A stretch of DNA of 64,000 nt, from the NCBI GenBank assembly GCA_028695965.1, contig JAQVHZ010000008.1, forward strand, positions 1 to 64,000, read 5' to 3'. The notes under the pieces were generated by a model. The model was given only the letters and a program-made list of their open reading frames with translations, was not told the origin of the DNA and did not search any database. Positions 1 through 7,596 of this stretch are shown piece after piece; positions within the stretch are counted from its first letter, which is position 1, and every line of letters begins with the position of its first letter. Origin of the DNA: Thermoguttaceae bacterium. Lineage in GTDB: Bacteria; Planctomycetota; Planctomycetia; Pirellulales; Thermoguttaceae. The translations under genes and the position numbers were made by a program.

Positions 1-311
1 CCTGATTCAGCAAACAATACAGCAAGGACATTAAAACGACGGAAACGGCGCCCTAGGCGGCGCACAAAATCTGCTTTGCGTACTGCAGAGAGGACATTGT
101 ACCCCAAGAAGGTTGCAATATGAGTTTTTTTTTCAATTTTATGCTTTTAGAGACGTTTTATGGATTACAATAGGCGCATTTTACCTATCTTGTGTATTTG
201 TAGGTCTTTTGACTTGTATTTACATAAAGAGATTTGCATATAGAGAAGGCTTATTTCACGGTCTGTCCCTCTTCTTATCGAAACAGACGCCGCGAGTTCG
301 AAAGATGAAGT
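1..311. other. Left-edge region without a firm gene
   Basis: The first 123 bases are open on the plus strand and encode a very basic 40-residue tail (Arg/Lys-rich, ending ...YPKKVAI) before a TGA. This could be the end of a gene that starts outside the window, but too little is present to identify it. From about 113 the DNA turns AT-rich and a plus-strand frame encodes a hydrophobic stretch. That frame then runs deep into the antisense of the downstream oxidoreductase, so I do not call it as a gene. The minus-strand oxidoreductase ends at 312. Confidence 0.25.
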
Positions 312-1799
312 TTATCGTTCGCCTTTGTGCGGGTAATTGGATCTTGCGTCAATTTTGTCGACGAGCGCTTCGACGTCGATATTCTCAACGACGCCGTCAT
401 GGCGCGCCGCCCATGCGGCCGCTGTTCCGGCGGCGGTTCCTAGTTGAATCATGGAGCGCTGCAGTCGGCAGCTTGCAGCGGCGATTTTACTGAGCCCTGC
501 GCCGCGGCACGCGACAAGTATATTTTGCAGCTTGCCTTCCGGAATCAAGCAACGATAAGGAACGCCGTACGCCGTCTTGACTTCTTCGAGTCGTCCCCCT
601 TCGCCGTGCAGATCGCAGGGATGATCCGCTACGGCGATCATATCGTGGTGGGGCTGATTCTCCCACCCCTCGATAAGATCCGATTCGCGCAAGACATATT
701 TCGTCTTGACACGATATCCTTCGCGCAGTCCGAGCATCGGCGCGATGGCGACAAGTTCGTAATTTTCAAAGCCCGGCTGAGACTGCAGCCAGCGCCAATG
801 ACTGCGCGCTATTTTTTCCGACTCGATAAGGCATTGGTCGTACCCGAGTTCGATAAGCGCGGCGCCGGGAAGCGCCGCTAACGTATTGACGCAGCGCGGA
901 CCGTCGAGCCAACCGGAGACATACGCGCATCGAGGGAAAGGCGCGTCGGAACCTTCTTCGCGTTTGGGATTGTCGCGCGGTTCGATTAAGTAGCAGCGCG
1001 AAATAGCGTTAAGCTGCAATTGTCGTTCTTCCGGAGCGCCGACTTCGCCGAAATCGCCGCGCGCGTCGGCGCCAAGCATCGTTTCAAGCCCTAATGCGCG
1101 GCAAAGCCAGACGTCGCCCGTGGCGTCGATAAAGACGCGCGCGGCGATACGGATCGTCTCGCCCTTGGCGTTTTCGCACAAGACGCTTCGGACGCGCCTT
1201 CCAGAATCGTCGAGTTCCGCTTGAAAAAAAGTAGTTTCGTCAAGAATGGCAACGCGGGTCGTCTCTGTTAGCATATCGCGGGCGGCGCGGTCGAAGGCGT
1301 CGGGCAAGAAGACGACGCTCCGATATCCCCCTTCGGGCGGGTTGACGCGCATGAGCGAGTTTTCATACGGCTCGTTCTCGTCGACGAGCTTGAGCCCCAT
1401 AGGCGCTTGGATTTCCGGATGAGGAAATTCTTTGGCGACGCCCGCGCCTCCTTGCGCTCGCATACGCTCAAATAATTCCTTCGCAATTGCGTCGCCGGGT
1501 CCTCCTTCCCAGTTGGAAACAAACGCGTTGGCGCTCGTTCCGCCAAGCCGTTTTTGTCGTTCGACTAAGACAACGTCTGCATTTTCACGCGCCGCCGCAA
1601 TCGCCGCTGCGATTCCGCCGCTTCCGGCTCCAACGACGCAGACGTCTGTTTCAAGCTCTTGCGCGGGCTCCCCGGTGAATTTCGGACGCGTTAAGACGTT
1701 CCAAGAGTCGTTGGCGTCTGGCGCGGCGTCCGTTCCGCAAGCGCAGTTTGCGAATGCGAGCGTTAAAACGATAAAGAGTGTAAAAATGCGATTAGTCAT
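312..1799 (-). CDS. FAD-dependent oxidoreductase, predicted lipoprotein (FAD_oxidored family)
   Basis: A 495-residue protein. Residues 1-21 form a hydrophobic signal with a possible lipobox Cys at 19 or 21, so it is probably exported and lipid-anchored. A Rossmann dinucleotide motif GAGSGG lies at 57-62, with an acidic residue (E80) closing the second strand as in FAD-binding proteins. It is followed by RLGGTSA, typical of the FAD_oxidored/succinate-dehydrogenase-like group. The final third contains a conserved-looking GYRVKTKYVLRESD and a second nucleotide-contact region (ACRGAGLSKIAAASCRLQ). The start is supported by an AGGGGA ribosome site and an upstream promoter. The substrate is unknown; exported members of this family are common in planctomycetes. 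The gene is monocistronic as far as can be seen. Confidence 0.85.
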   Translation of the reverse strand: MTNRIFTLFIVLTLAFANCACGTDAAPDANDSWNVLTRPKFTGEPAQELETDVCVVGAGSGGIAAAIAAARENADVVLVERQKRLGGTSANAFVSNWEGGPGDAIAKELFERMRAQGGAGVAKEFPHPEIQAPMGLKLVDENEPYENSLMRVNPPEGGYRSVVFLPDAFDRAARDMLTETTRVAILDETTFFQAELDDSGRRVRSVLCENAKGETIRIAARVFIDATGDVWLCRALGLETMLGADARGDFGEVGAPEERQLQLNAISRCYLIEPRDNPKREEGSDAPFPRCAYVSGWLDGPRCVNTLAALPGAALIELGYDQCLIESEKIARSHWRWLQSQPGFENYELVAIAPMLGLREGYRVKTKYVLRESDLIEGWENQPHHDMIAVADHPCDLHGEGGRLEEVKTAYGVPYRCLIPEGKLQNILVACRGAGLSKIAAASCRLQRSMIQLGTAAGTAAAWAARHDGVVENIDVEALVDKIDARSNYPHKGER

Positions 1800-1847
1800 C
1801 TTGTGTCCCCTGTCAGCGCGCGATTGTTCGACGTTTGTCTTCCAATG

Positions 1848-1876
1848 ATGATACTTTAGGAAGAATCGAAAGTCAA
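1848..1876 (-). promoter_or_regulatory. Predicted promoter of the FAD oxidoreductase
   Basis: On the minus strand the -35 TTGACT (1871-1876) and -10 TATCAT (1848-1853) are separated by 17 bp, about 45 bp upstream of the start codon. Confidence 0.55.
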
Positions 1877-2093
1877 CTGTCTAGAAAAGAACGACGCGGC
1901 CGCCTTCTCAAAAAGAATGATTTTTGAGTAAAAATGTTGACGTCTAAGGCGCGTTAGAATAAAATAGGGGTATATGCATTTTTTGGCAGACGATTTTGTG
2001 AAGAAAAGACGATAATAGACCAATAACTGTGTAACCATTTTACAGATTGTGTTTTGCGTTTGAAAAAAATATAAAAAAAACAGAGAGATTATC
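1877..2093. other. AT-rich intergenic region
   Basis: This AT-rich stretch lies between two divergent promoters and contains long A/T runs around 2060-2080. No gene, tRNA or repeat was recognised. The run of A just upstream of the 2094 promoter could serve as an UP element, which is an inference from base composition only. Confidence 0.4.
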
Positions 2094-2121
2094 TTGACAA
2101 AATAATCTGACGTGAAATAAT
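2094..2121 (+). promoter_or_regulatory. Strong predicted promoter of the small precursor-like peptide
   Basis: A perfect -35 TTGACA (2094-2099), a 16 bp spacer and -10 AATAAT (2116-2121), with a TG extension at 2113-2114. It is preceded by A-rich DNA. It sits 40 bp upstream of the small gene at 2161, with a GGAGG ribosome site between (2148-2152). This is one of the best promoter matches in the window and implies strong independent expression of the peptide. Confidence 0.75.
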
Positions 2122-2160
2122 GTACCCGGTGGTTGGTTTCCTTTTATGGAGGTTTTAAAA

Positions 2161-2304
2161 ATGACTCATCAACGAGAAGAGTACACCGCTCCTGTTTGCG
2201 CCGTTCTCTCCTTCCAAGTCGAAGAAGACGTCACCCAATCTTATTCGGCTGGTCGGTCTGAAGTTAACGTTGGTAGCGACGCTACTCAAGACGACTGGGA
2301 ATAA
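2161..2304 (+). CDS. 47-residue precursor-like peptide (candidate RiPP precursor)
   Basis: The ATG follows GGAGG by 8 bases and a strong promoter by 40 bases, and the frame ends at TAA 2304. The peptide begins MTHQREEYTAPVCAVLSFQV, continues with EEDVTQS, then a Gly/Ser/Asp-rich second half (SAGRSEVNVGSDATQDDWE). The two-part build, a hydrophobic leader-like half with Y-x-x-P and an E-E-D-V element followed by a small-residue tail ending DDWE, resembles short peptides beside PqqD/S26-peptidase loci in gut bacteria. That family comparison is from memory. The neighbouring minus-strand operon encodes a PqqD-like recognition protein, a peptidase, a kinase-like and a nucleotidyltransferase-like protein, with an ABC exporter beyond. 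The core contains Ser and Asp residues that could be modified. That it is translated is well supported; that it is modified is an inference. Confidence 0.72.
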   Translation: MTHQREEYTAPVCAVLSFQVEEDVTQSYSAGRSEVNVGSDATQDDWE

Positions 2305-2431
2305 TGAGCGTCGTATGACGCCCCGGTGTGAGCATTATCAATGCGCAAGGGGAGTCGTGCGTCAGCCTAGCCGACGCGCGGCGTGTGTTTAGAATATTCG
2401 GCAGTGGTTGGAGTTTTAAAGGAAGCTCCAA

Positions 2432-2968
2432 TCACTGTTGCGTATTTCTATTTCTTGACGGCGCTACACGCGACTTCTTCTTATGTCTTCTTGGTATTTT
2501 CTTTATCCGGCGCATTGCTGCGCGCCAGATTCTTCGCCAAAGGCGCGACTTCGTCCATATTCGCGAATAGAGATAATAGAGAATTGAACGCCGACAATTG
2601 ATCGTGGTCTTTCCCCGTTGGAACGAATCGACTACCGCGAGGACTTGATCTTGGACGATTCCGCGTTCCAGTACGATTTGATTGTCGCCGCAAATGGTGA
2701 AAGCGCCTTCTGGCGCTATCTTGACGACTCGATGCAAGACATAATCGCCGGAACGGCGTTGAAAGAGAACGACGTCGTATTTCTTGATTTTTCCGTTTGG
2801 ACGACGCAAGTAAACGACGTCTTTTCGGTCGCGCAGCATAGGGAGCATGCTCGTTCCGCTCGTCGTAAAGGCGACGCGCGCGTCCGGATTGCGCTCGAAC
2901 GCTTCGCGCATGATGGCGAAGAATTCCTCAGAGGGGGTTAGAACAACTCCTTGAGTGCGTTCGTTCAT
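2432..2968 (-). CDS. S24/S26-family signal-peptidase-like protease
   Basis: A 178-residue protein with the S26 catalytic core. SGTSM at 37-41 gives nucleophile Ser40, and KYDVVLFQ at 63-70 precedes YVLHRVV, where His79 sits in the position of the general base of SipW/Sec11-type (Ser-His) signal peptidases. CGDN at 93-96 is the usual structural motif. There is no clear N-terminal membrane anchor. The C-terminal ~60 residues are strongly basic (KKIPRRHKKK) and may contact membrane or peptide. It is the last gene of a minus-strand operon and its start overlaps the PqqD gene stop by 4 bp (ATGA), indicating coupled translation. In this setting it is a candidate leader peptidase, because the ABC transporter lacks a C39 peptidase domain. 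Confidence 0.82.
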   Translation of the reverse strand: MNERTQGVVLTPSEEFFAIMREAFERNPDARVAFTTSGTSMLPMLRDRKDVVYLRRPNGKIKKYDVVLFQRRSGDYVLHRVVKIAPEGAFTICGDNQIVLERGIVQDQVLAVVDSFQRGKTTINCRRSILYYLYSRIWTKSRLWRRIWRAAMRRIKKIPRRHKKKSRVAPSRNRNTQQ

Positions 2969-3231
2969 TCTTCTAGAGCTCCGTTGACGCGCAATTGTTC
3001 GAGGAACGCGCCGACGTCTTTTGCAGCTGTTTCGGCGTCGACGTCGAATCGTGTGACAACGGCGTCGACGAGCGCTTCGGGCGTCGTTTCCTCTTGGAGG
3101 AGTTCGGCAAGGAACGCTCCGACTTTATTGAGGTTAAGCATACCGTTGAGATCGATCATCTTTTTGCCAAAAGGGACGAGCACAGCGGAATCAACAATTC
3201 GGCGCAAGACGAATTCAGAACTTAGTTTCAT
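2965..3231 (-). CDS. PqqD-family peptide recognition protein (RRE)
   Basis: An 88-residue protein with the PqqD winged-helix pattern: strand SSEFVLRRIVDSAVLVP, a short turn, then IDLNGMLNLNKVGAFLAELL, then a helical EALVDAVVTRFDVDAETAAKDVGAFLEQL. The DLN...N..G..L motif is the hallmark of PqqD-type RiPP recognition elements, which bind leader peptides and deliver them to modifying enzymes. It lies 42 bp downstream of the HPr-kinase-like gene and overlaps the peptidase gene by 4 bp. Its presence is the strongest argument that the locus acts on a ribosomal peptide. Confidence 0.85.
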   Translation of the reverse strand: MKLSSEFVLRRIVDSAVLVPFGKKMIDLNGMLNLNKVGAFLAELLQEETTPEALVDAVVTRFDVDAETAAKDVGAFLEQLRVNGALEE

Positions 3232-3273
3232 TAGTAACTTTCTTTATAAGGGCCGCGCGGCAGCGTTTCGGAG

Positions 3274-4011
3274 TCAGTTCAGGCGTCCGTCAAGTTCTTC
3301 GAAGGACCGAGCGCGCCGCATCGCTTCATAAGAAACTCGTGGCGCGTCGGGTTCCATGGTACAACCGATTTTGAAAACGGGAACTTCCACAAGGAATTTG
3401 ATAATTTGGTCGAGCGTGTTGCCGAGCGTTTTCCTTCCCAGCGGCGTCATCGTCTGCATCATAAATAGGGTCGCCGCTTCATCGGGCGTGATCTGTTTCG
3501 CCCAGCAGGTTTCGGCGCGCTCAAGGAATCCGACCCCCTGGAGCGGAACTTTTGCATTTGCATTAAGCGCGCTTGACCCCGACCAAGGCGTGCCGTAAGC
3601 AAACCATTGCCCGTCAATTTTTCTCAGCGCAGGCGCGTCGTCATTCAGGATGAACGCGTTGTCTTCTCCAAATATTTTTATCCAGAGCTGAGTATGAGTC
3701 GACTTTCCAGTTCCGCTGTCTGCAGAGAAAAGGTATGCGCGATTCTCGTAGACGACTGCCGAAGAATGGAGTATTAGCCCGTTAAAACGGAGAAGTTTTG
3801 CTTGAAATAGGAACCGCGTTAGGTAGTACTCGACCATTTCGCGCGATTCGAGCCCTCTTTCCAATTCTCGTTCAAACTGTTCTTCTGTTAATTCGATGCA
3901 GACGTCGGGAGCCGCGTCGTCGTCGACGCGGTACGGCTGCGCTTGTTCGAAACTGCGCGGATATTTGAGGTCGACGCCAACGACGACGTCAGCGATTTTG
4001 TACTTTTGCAT
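3274..4011 (-). CDS. HPr-kinase-like P-loop protein
   Basis: A 245-residue protein counted from the ATG at 4011. The frame is open to 4134, but those extra 41 residues overlap the upstream gene and look like shadow. HSS at 82-84 precedes the P-loop ADSGTGKSTH (97-106), and a paired Asp (D124-D125) follows in ILNDDAPAL, as in the HPr kinase/phosphorylase C-terminal domain. The family's regulatory N-terminal domain is missing. Related stand-alone kinases in some lasso-peptide clusters phosphorylate the precursor peptide, and the same role is plausible here because there is a Ser-containing precursor and a PqqD protein but no cyclase. The substrate is inferred, not shown. Confidence 0.78.
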   Translation of the reverse strand: MQKYKIADVVVGVDLKYPRSFEQAQPYRVDDDAAPDVCIELTEEQFERELERGLESREMVEYYLTRFLFQAKLLRFNGLILHSSAVVYENRAYLFSADSGTGKSTHTQLWIKIFGEDNAFILNDDAPALRKIDGQWFAYGTPWSGSSALNANAKVPLQGVGFLERAETCWAKQITPDEAATLFMMQTMTPLGRKTLGNTLDQIIKFLVEVPVFKIGCTMEPDAPRVSYEAMRRARSFEELDGRLN

Positions 4012-4066
4012 GGAGTGAATTTTTTTGGTTTTAAGGCGGGTTGCGTTGACGGCGGCGCCAAGCGCG

Positions 4067-5320
4067 TCAATCGGAGTCGAGACCGTTAGGGTTGAATTTC
4101 GAGAGGTCGAGTCCGATACGGCGGTGAAACGCACGCGCTTCGACCGCGTCTGATTTTTTGACGCGTAGGAAGGACAAGACGTTCGTAAAAAAGCTTTTAC
4201 GCAAAAGGCGTTTTACAGAGAACTTCAACCATAGCGCTGCGTACCCAATCGGTTTAAGAATCGCCGGAGTCTTTTCCAACTCACGTCGTATAACATTGTC
4301 GGCGCTTCTCGGAAAGACGTTTGCAAGCAAGTAGCGCAGTTTTGAACAGGAACCTTGCCCGTCTGGATTTTTTAACGCAAGTCGCGCGGCGTATTCCCCC
4401 GACCGATCCTTCTTTTGAGATTCGTTCAACGCGTGACGCCGAAATGTAAAGAGCGTCATTTCGTCTAAGACGTCGTCCGATGGAGCTCCATGGAACCAGA
4501 CGTCTTGCAAACGTTCCACGTTTCGAACAAACCCAAGTTCGCCGTAGCGTTCGAATTCTCGTTCCAATTTCGTGCGATCAAGTTCAGCGCCGAATTTGCG
4601 CAGGTAGATTGCGACGTCGAGAAAGAAGCGAACCGTTCCTTCTCCTACAACCCAATGTTTGAGCAGATGCTCCTGCATAAAACGATAGAAATCTTCCTTA
4701 GTAAATCGGAACTCCGTACCTTGGTTTAGTACGAGCGTTTCCCAGGATACGTCGTCATAAACGACGGCGGCGCTGTCGGTAAGGTTGTAATGGAGTTCGA
4801 CGCAGAATTCCGAGCCTTTCCAGAAGACGATATGGTGCGAACTGTCGTGTTGTTCTTGATATCCTTGCGCTTTCAGCGTTTCGACGGCGCGGTCGAGGGC
4901 GGCTTGGTTGACAAGGACGTCGTAATCGCCCATAAGGCGCAAGTACGGTTCCGGATAGTACTCGCGCATAACGAATCCTTTGAGAGGCATATAGGGAACG
5001 CGCGACTCTTGGAAGGCTTTGTTTACCGCAGAGAATTCCGCCGTTTGACGCGCTTCAACGCCTACGGCGCGCTGCAAATCAGCTATCAACGAGGCAGAGA
5101 GCGCCCGCGTGAAAAGATCGGGCTGTTGGAGCGCCATATATGCGGCGACTTGCGAGACGAGTTGGCTTCTTGCGACGTTCAAGAAGAGGTTGTCGTCAAG
5201 CGTTTTGGACGGCGTCGGCGCCTTTTGTTCGCAGACAAACGCCGCAAGAAGATCAAGCAAATAACGTTCTTCGTGGAGCAAGATTTCTTTGCGTTGTGTG
5301 GAATTGTTGGACGACGTCAT
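4067..5320 (-). CDS. Uncharacterised nucleotidyltransferase family protein (NTP_transf_5 type)
   Basis: A 417-residue protein and the first gene of the four-gene minus-strand operon. The nucleotidyltransferase core is visible: LKG at 113-115, then YPEP (122-125), R128 and the metal-binding D132-Y-D134 in GDYDVLV, followed by a third conserved segment FCVELHYNL around 176-184. This fits the NTP_transf_5 family, which recurs beside PqqD and S26-like peptidase genes. The C-terminal half is helical with no recognised domain. It may transfer a nucleotide or sugar-nucleotide to the peptide or its carrier; the reaction is unknown. A promoter lies 77 bp upstream of the start. Confidence 0.8.
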   Translation of the reverse strand: MTSSNNSTQRKEILLHEERYLLDLLAAFVCEQKAPTPSKTLDDNLFLNVARSQLVSQVAAYMALQQPDLFTRALSASLIADLQRAVGVEARQTAEFSAVNKAFQESRVPYMPLKGFVMREYYPEPYLRLMGDYDVLVNQAALDRAVETLKAQGYQEQHDSSHHIVFWKGSEFCVELHYNLTDSAAVVYDDVSWETLVLNQGTEFRFTKEDFYRFMQEHLLKHWVVGEGTVRFFLDVAIYLRKFGAELDRTKLEREFERYGELGFVRNVERLQDVWFHGAPSDDVLDEMTLFTFRRHALNESQKKDRSGEYAARLALKNPDGQGSCSKLRYLLANVFPRSADNVIRRELEKTPAILKPIGYAALWLKFSVKRLLRKSFFTNVLSFLRVKKSDAVEARAFHRRIGLDLSKFNPNGLDSD

Positions 5321-5396
5321 ATGTTACTTCGCGATAGTTTCTATTTTGTGCCGACGCGTATAATTCCAAGTGAACAGCGTCTTTGCGCTCGTTTAT

Positions 5397-5424
5397 ATTG
5401 TACAAAAGCGCGGGGCTCTGTCAA
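5397..5424 (-). promoter_or_regulatory. Predicted promoter of the four-gene peptide-modification operon
   Basis: Minus-strand -35 TTGACA (5419-5424) and -10 TACAAT (5397-5402) with a 16 bp spacer, leading to a leader of about 70 bases before the nucleotidyltransferase start. Confidence 0.65.
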
Positions 5425-5672
5425 CACCTTAGCTCTGCGTTTGCGAACCTCTTCCCGGCTTTTGATAATTTCGATTTATTCGTTTGACGTCAATAAAAAA
5501 GGCAATGCAAGTGTTTCGCGGCGGAAAATGGAACTAAATTGTTCTGAATCGTTGACGTACAGGAGGAACAATAGATTCTGGTTTAGAATGGTTTGCATAT
5601 GTTGTGATTTGTAAAGAACTGACGCGCAAGATTCTTTTGTTGCAGAACAGCACAAAGGGTTTCCAGACTCCT
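5425..5672. other. Divergent intergenic region of the peptide locus
   Basis: This region lies between the two divergent promoters of the locus. It contains an isolated AGGAGG at about 5561-5566 and short frames only; none has a convincing start and neighbourhood. No inverted repeat long enough to be called an operator was seen by eye. Confidence 0.35.
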
Positions 5673-5700
5673 TTGACGCGTCGCTTGCGAGGAGTATAAT
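5673..5700 (+). promoter_or_regulatory. Predicted promoter of the ABC exporter
   Basis: -35 TTGACG (5673-5678), 16 bp, -10 TATAAT (5695-5700), about 40 bp upstream of the ATG at 5741. Confidence 0.65.
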
Positions 5701-5740
5701 ACGTTCTTGACAACTACGCTTGTTAGCTTTGGAAAGACTA

Positions 5741-7480
5741 ATGCATTCTACAGCCGCCCAACCGATCGCCGAACTGAGCAAAGAGGAAAAACGCATGAAG
5801 GAGCGCGAGACGCTTGTTTGGGTCGTCTCGCAATTTCGTTCGACGTTTGTCCTTCTCTTAATTGCGTCTCTTGGTCAGACGCTTCTTTCTGGTCTTGGGG
5901 TCTACGGGGCGTTTTGTTCTCGGGACGTCATAGACTCGGCGGTCGTCGGCTCTCGGGACCGTTTTTGGACGGCGTCGTTCATTCTGCTTGGCGCAATTGC
6001 CGCCTCTATCTGCGTTTCTTTGTTTAATCAAGCGATCACCGAGCGTCTTCGCGCGCGCGCCGACGTAGCGCTCCAGCGCCGCGGTCTTTCGACCCTGCTG
6101 CGTAAAGATTTTGAATCGACGACGGCGCGGCATACCGGAGACGCGCTCAACCGTCTCACGAGCGACGTCAAGGTCGTAACGGACGGCGCGGCGACGATCG
6201 TTCCTTCCCTCGTGTCGATGATAACGCGCCTGGCGTTCGCATTTGCCGCGCTTTGCTATTTCGACTTGAAACTGGCTCTTTTCTTTCTCGTCGCGGGCGT
6301 CTTAATCTTTTGCGGAACCTTTCTCTTTCGCAGGAAAATGAAAGAACTTCACAAAGCGATGCAAGCGGCTGAAGGACGCAAACGATCCTTTTGGCAAGAA
6401 GCGCTGGGCAATTTGCTTGTCGTCAAAGCGTTTTCGCGCGAGCGAGAAATCGAGGCGCGATCCGACGAGCTGTTGGACGCGCACTACAAGGCGACGATGA
6501 AACGACGTAATTTCAGCCTCTTTGCGGGGGGCGGAATCAATATTTTCTTTTCGTTGAGTTATTTTGGCGCGCTCGTTTGGCAGGCGTATCAAGTTCTGAA
6601 CGGAACGTCGACATTTGGCGCGACAGTTGCTGTTCTCCAGCTTGTCGGGAACGTTCAGTCGCCCTTTGCGGGCCTTTCTGGGCTCCTTCCGCGTTACTAC
6701 AACGCCATTGCGTCTGCAGAACGCCTTCGCGAATTGGAAAATATGCCGGACGAATCCGGTTCCGACGTCGAGCCGCTCGACGGCGCTAAGTTGTACGACG
6801 AACTGGAAGCGATCGTCTTCGAGAACGTATCTTTTCACTACCAACGCGCCGACAAAGAAATCGACGTGTTCAACAACGCGTCGTTTGAAATACCCAAGGG
6901 CAAGAACGTCGTGGTGAGCGGACGCTCTGGAATTGGAAAAAGCACGCTCTTTAAGTTGCTCACCGGCGTATGCGCGCCGACGACCGGGCGCGTCTACCTG
7001 CGCGCGCGTTCGGGCGAAGTTCCTGTCGACCGGCGCGTTCGCGCGTTGTTTGCGCTCGTTCCGCAGGGCAATATGCTGTTTAGCGGGACCGTCGAGGAGA
7101 ACCTGACGTTTTTCCGCGAGGGCGTTGGCGCGGAGGATATGCGCAAGGCGGCGAAAATGGCGCGCGCCGAATTTGTCGACGAGTTGCCCAACGGCTTCGA
7201 GACGGAATTGGGCGAGAAGGGCGCCGGTCTTTCGGAAGGTCAGACGCAGCGTCTGGCGATCGCGCGCGCCGCGCTTGCCGACGCGCCGATCCTGCTCCTG
7301 GACGAAGCGACTTCCGCGCTCGATTCCGAGACGGAAAACGACGTGCTCACCAGGTTGTCGCAAGAGACGAACAAGACGTTTATCATCGTCTCGCACCGCG
7401 AAGCCGCCTTTCAGTTTGCCGAACTTGAAACAAAGGTTGCCGGCGACCAGGGCGTCAGCGTTCGAGCGCTTGAAGGCTAG
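5741..7480 (+). CDS. ABC transporter, fused permease and ATPase (peptide exporter type)
   Basis: About 579 residues from the ATG at 5741. A TTG seven codons earlier is also open, and an ATG at 5795 has a better ribosome site (AGAGGA), so the start is uncertain by about 18 residues. The N-terminal half has the six hydrophobic segments of a type-1 exporter. The ATPase half has Walker A SGRSGIGKST near residue 393, signature LSEGQTQRLAIARA near 496, and Walker B ILLLDEATSALD near 517, followed by the switch His in IVSHRE. There is no N-terminal C39 peptidase. It is divergent from the modification operon with its own promoter, and most simply exports the processed peptide; a lipid or drug exporter remains possible. 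Confidence 0.85.
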   Translation: MHSTAAQPIAELSKEEKRMKERETLVWVVSQFRSTFVLLLIASLGQTLLSGLGVYGAFCSRDVIDSAVVGSRDRFWTASFILLGAIAASICVSLFNQAITERLRARADVALQRRGLSTLLRKDFESTTARHTGDALNRLTSDVKVVTDGAATIVPSLVSMITRLAFAFAALCYFDLKLALFFLVAGVLIFCGTFLFRRKMKELHKAMQAAEGRKRSFWQEALGNLLVVKAFSREREIEARSDELLDAHYKATMKRRNFSLFAGGGINIFFSLSYFGALVWQAYQVLNGTSTFGATVAVLQLVGNVQSPFAGLSGLLPRYYNAIASAERLRELENMPDESGSDVEPLDGAKLYDELEAIVFENVSFHYQRADKEIDVFNNASFEIPKGKNVVVSGRSGIGKSTLFKLLTGVCAPTTGRVYLRARSGEVPVDRRVRALFALVPQGNMLFSGTVEENLTFFREGVGAEDMRKAAKMARAEFVDELPNGFETELGEKGAGLSEGQTQRLAIARAALADAPILLLDEATSALDSETENDVLTRLSQETNKTFIIVSHREAAFQFAELETKVAGDQGVSVRALEG

Positions 7481-7523
7481 GCGTTTTTCTGGCGGTTGAA
7501 CGCCGCGTTCCCTCGCATAATTC

Positions 7524-7552
7524 TTGACGCGAGGAGACGGAACGATTATAAT
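7524..7552 (+). promoter_or_regulatory. Predicted promoter of the D-2-hydroxyacid dehydrogenase
   Basis: -35 TTGACG (7524-7529), 17 bp, -10 TATAAT (7547-7552), ending 45 bp upstream of the GTG start. Confidence 0.7.
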
Positions 7553-7596
7553 ACGCGGCGTCTACTCTCATTTCCTTGAAGAATTAGGAATTTATC

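Noticed and set aside
113..493. Plus-strand frame with a hydrophobic N-terminus before the FAD oxidoreductase
   Set aside because: Over half of it is antisense to the conserved end of the oxidoreductase, the start is a TTG, and no family is recognisable.
2305..2431. Hairpin TTGGAG...CTCCAA as terminator of the peptide gene
   Set aside because: The stem is only six pairs with no T-run on either strand.
5528..5614. 28-residue Cys-containing frame between the divergent promoters of the peptide locus, a possible second precursor
   Set aside because: The ribosome site is weak, no promoter of its own is seen in that direction, and it does not resemble the 47-residue peptide. Left as a curiosity.
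6302..7396. Long antisense frames over the ABC transporter and other GC-rich genes
   Set aside because: They lack ribosome sites and known motifs and mirror the codon pattern of the genuine genes on the opposite strand.
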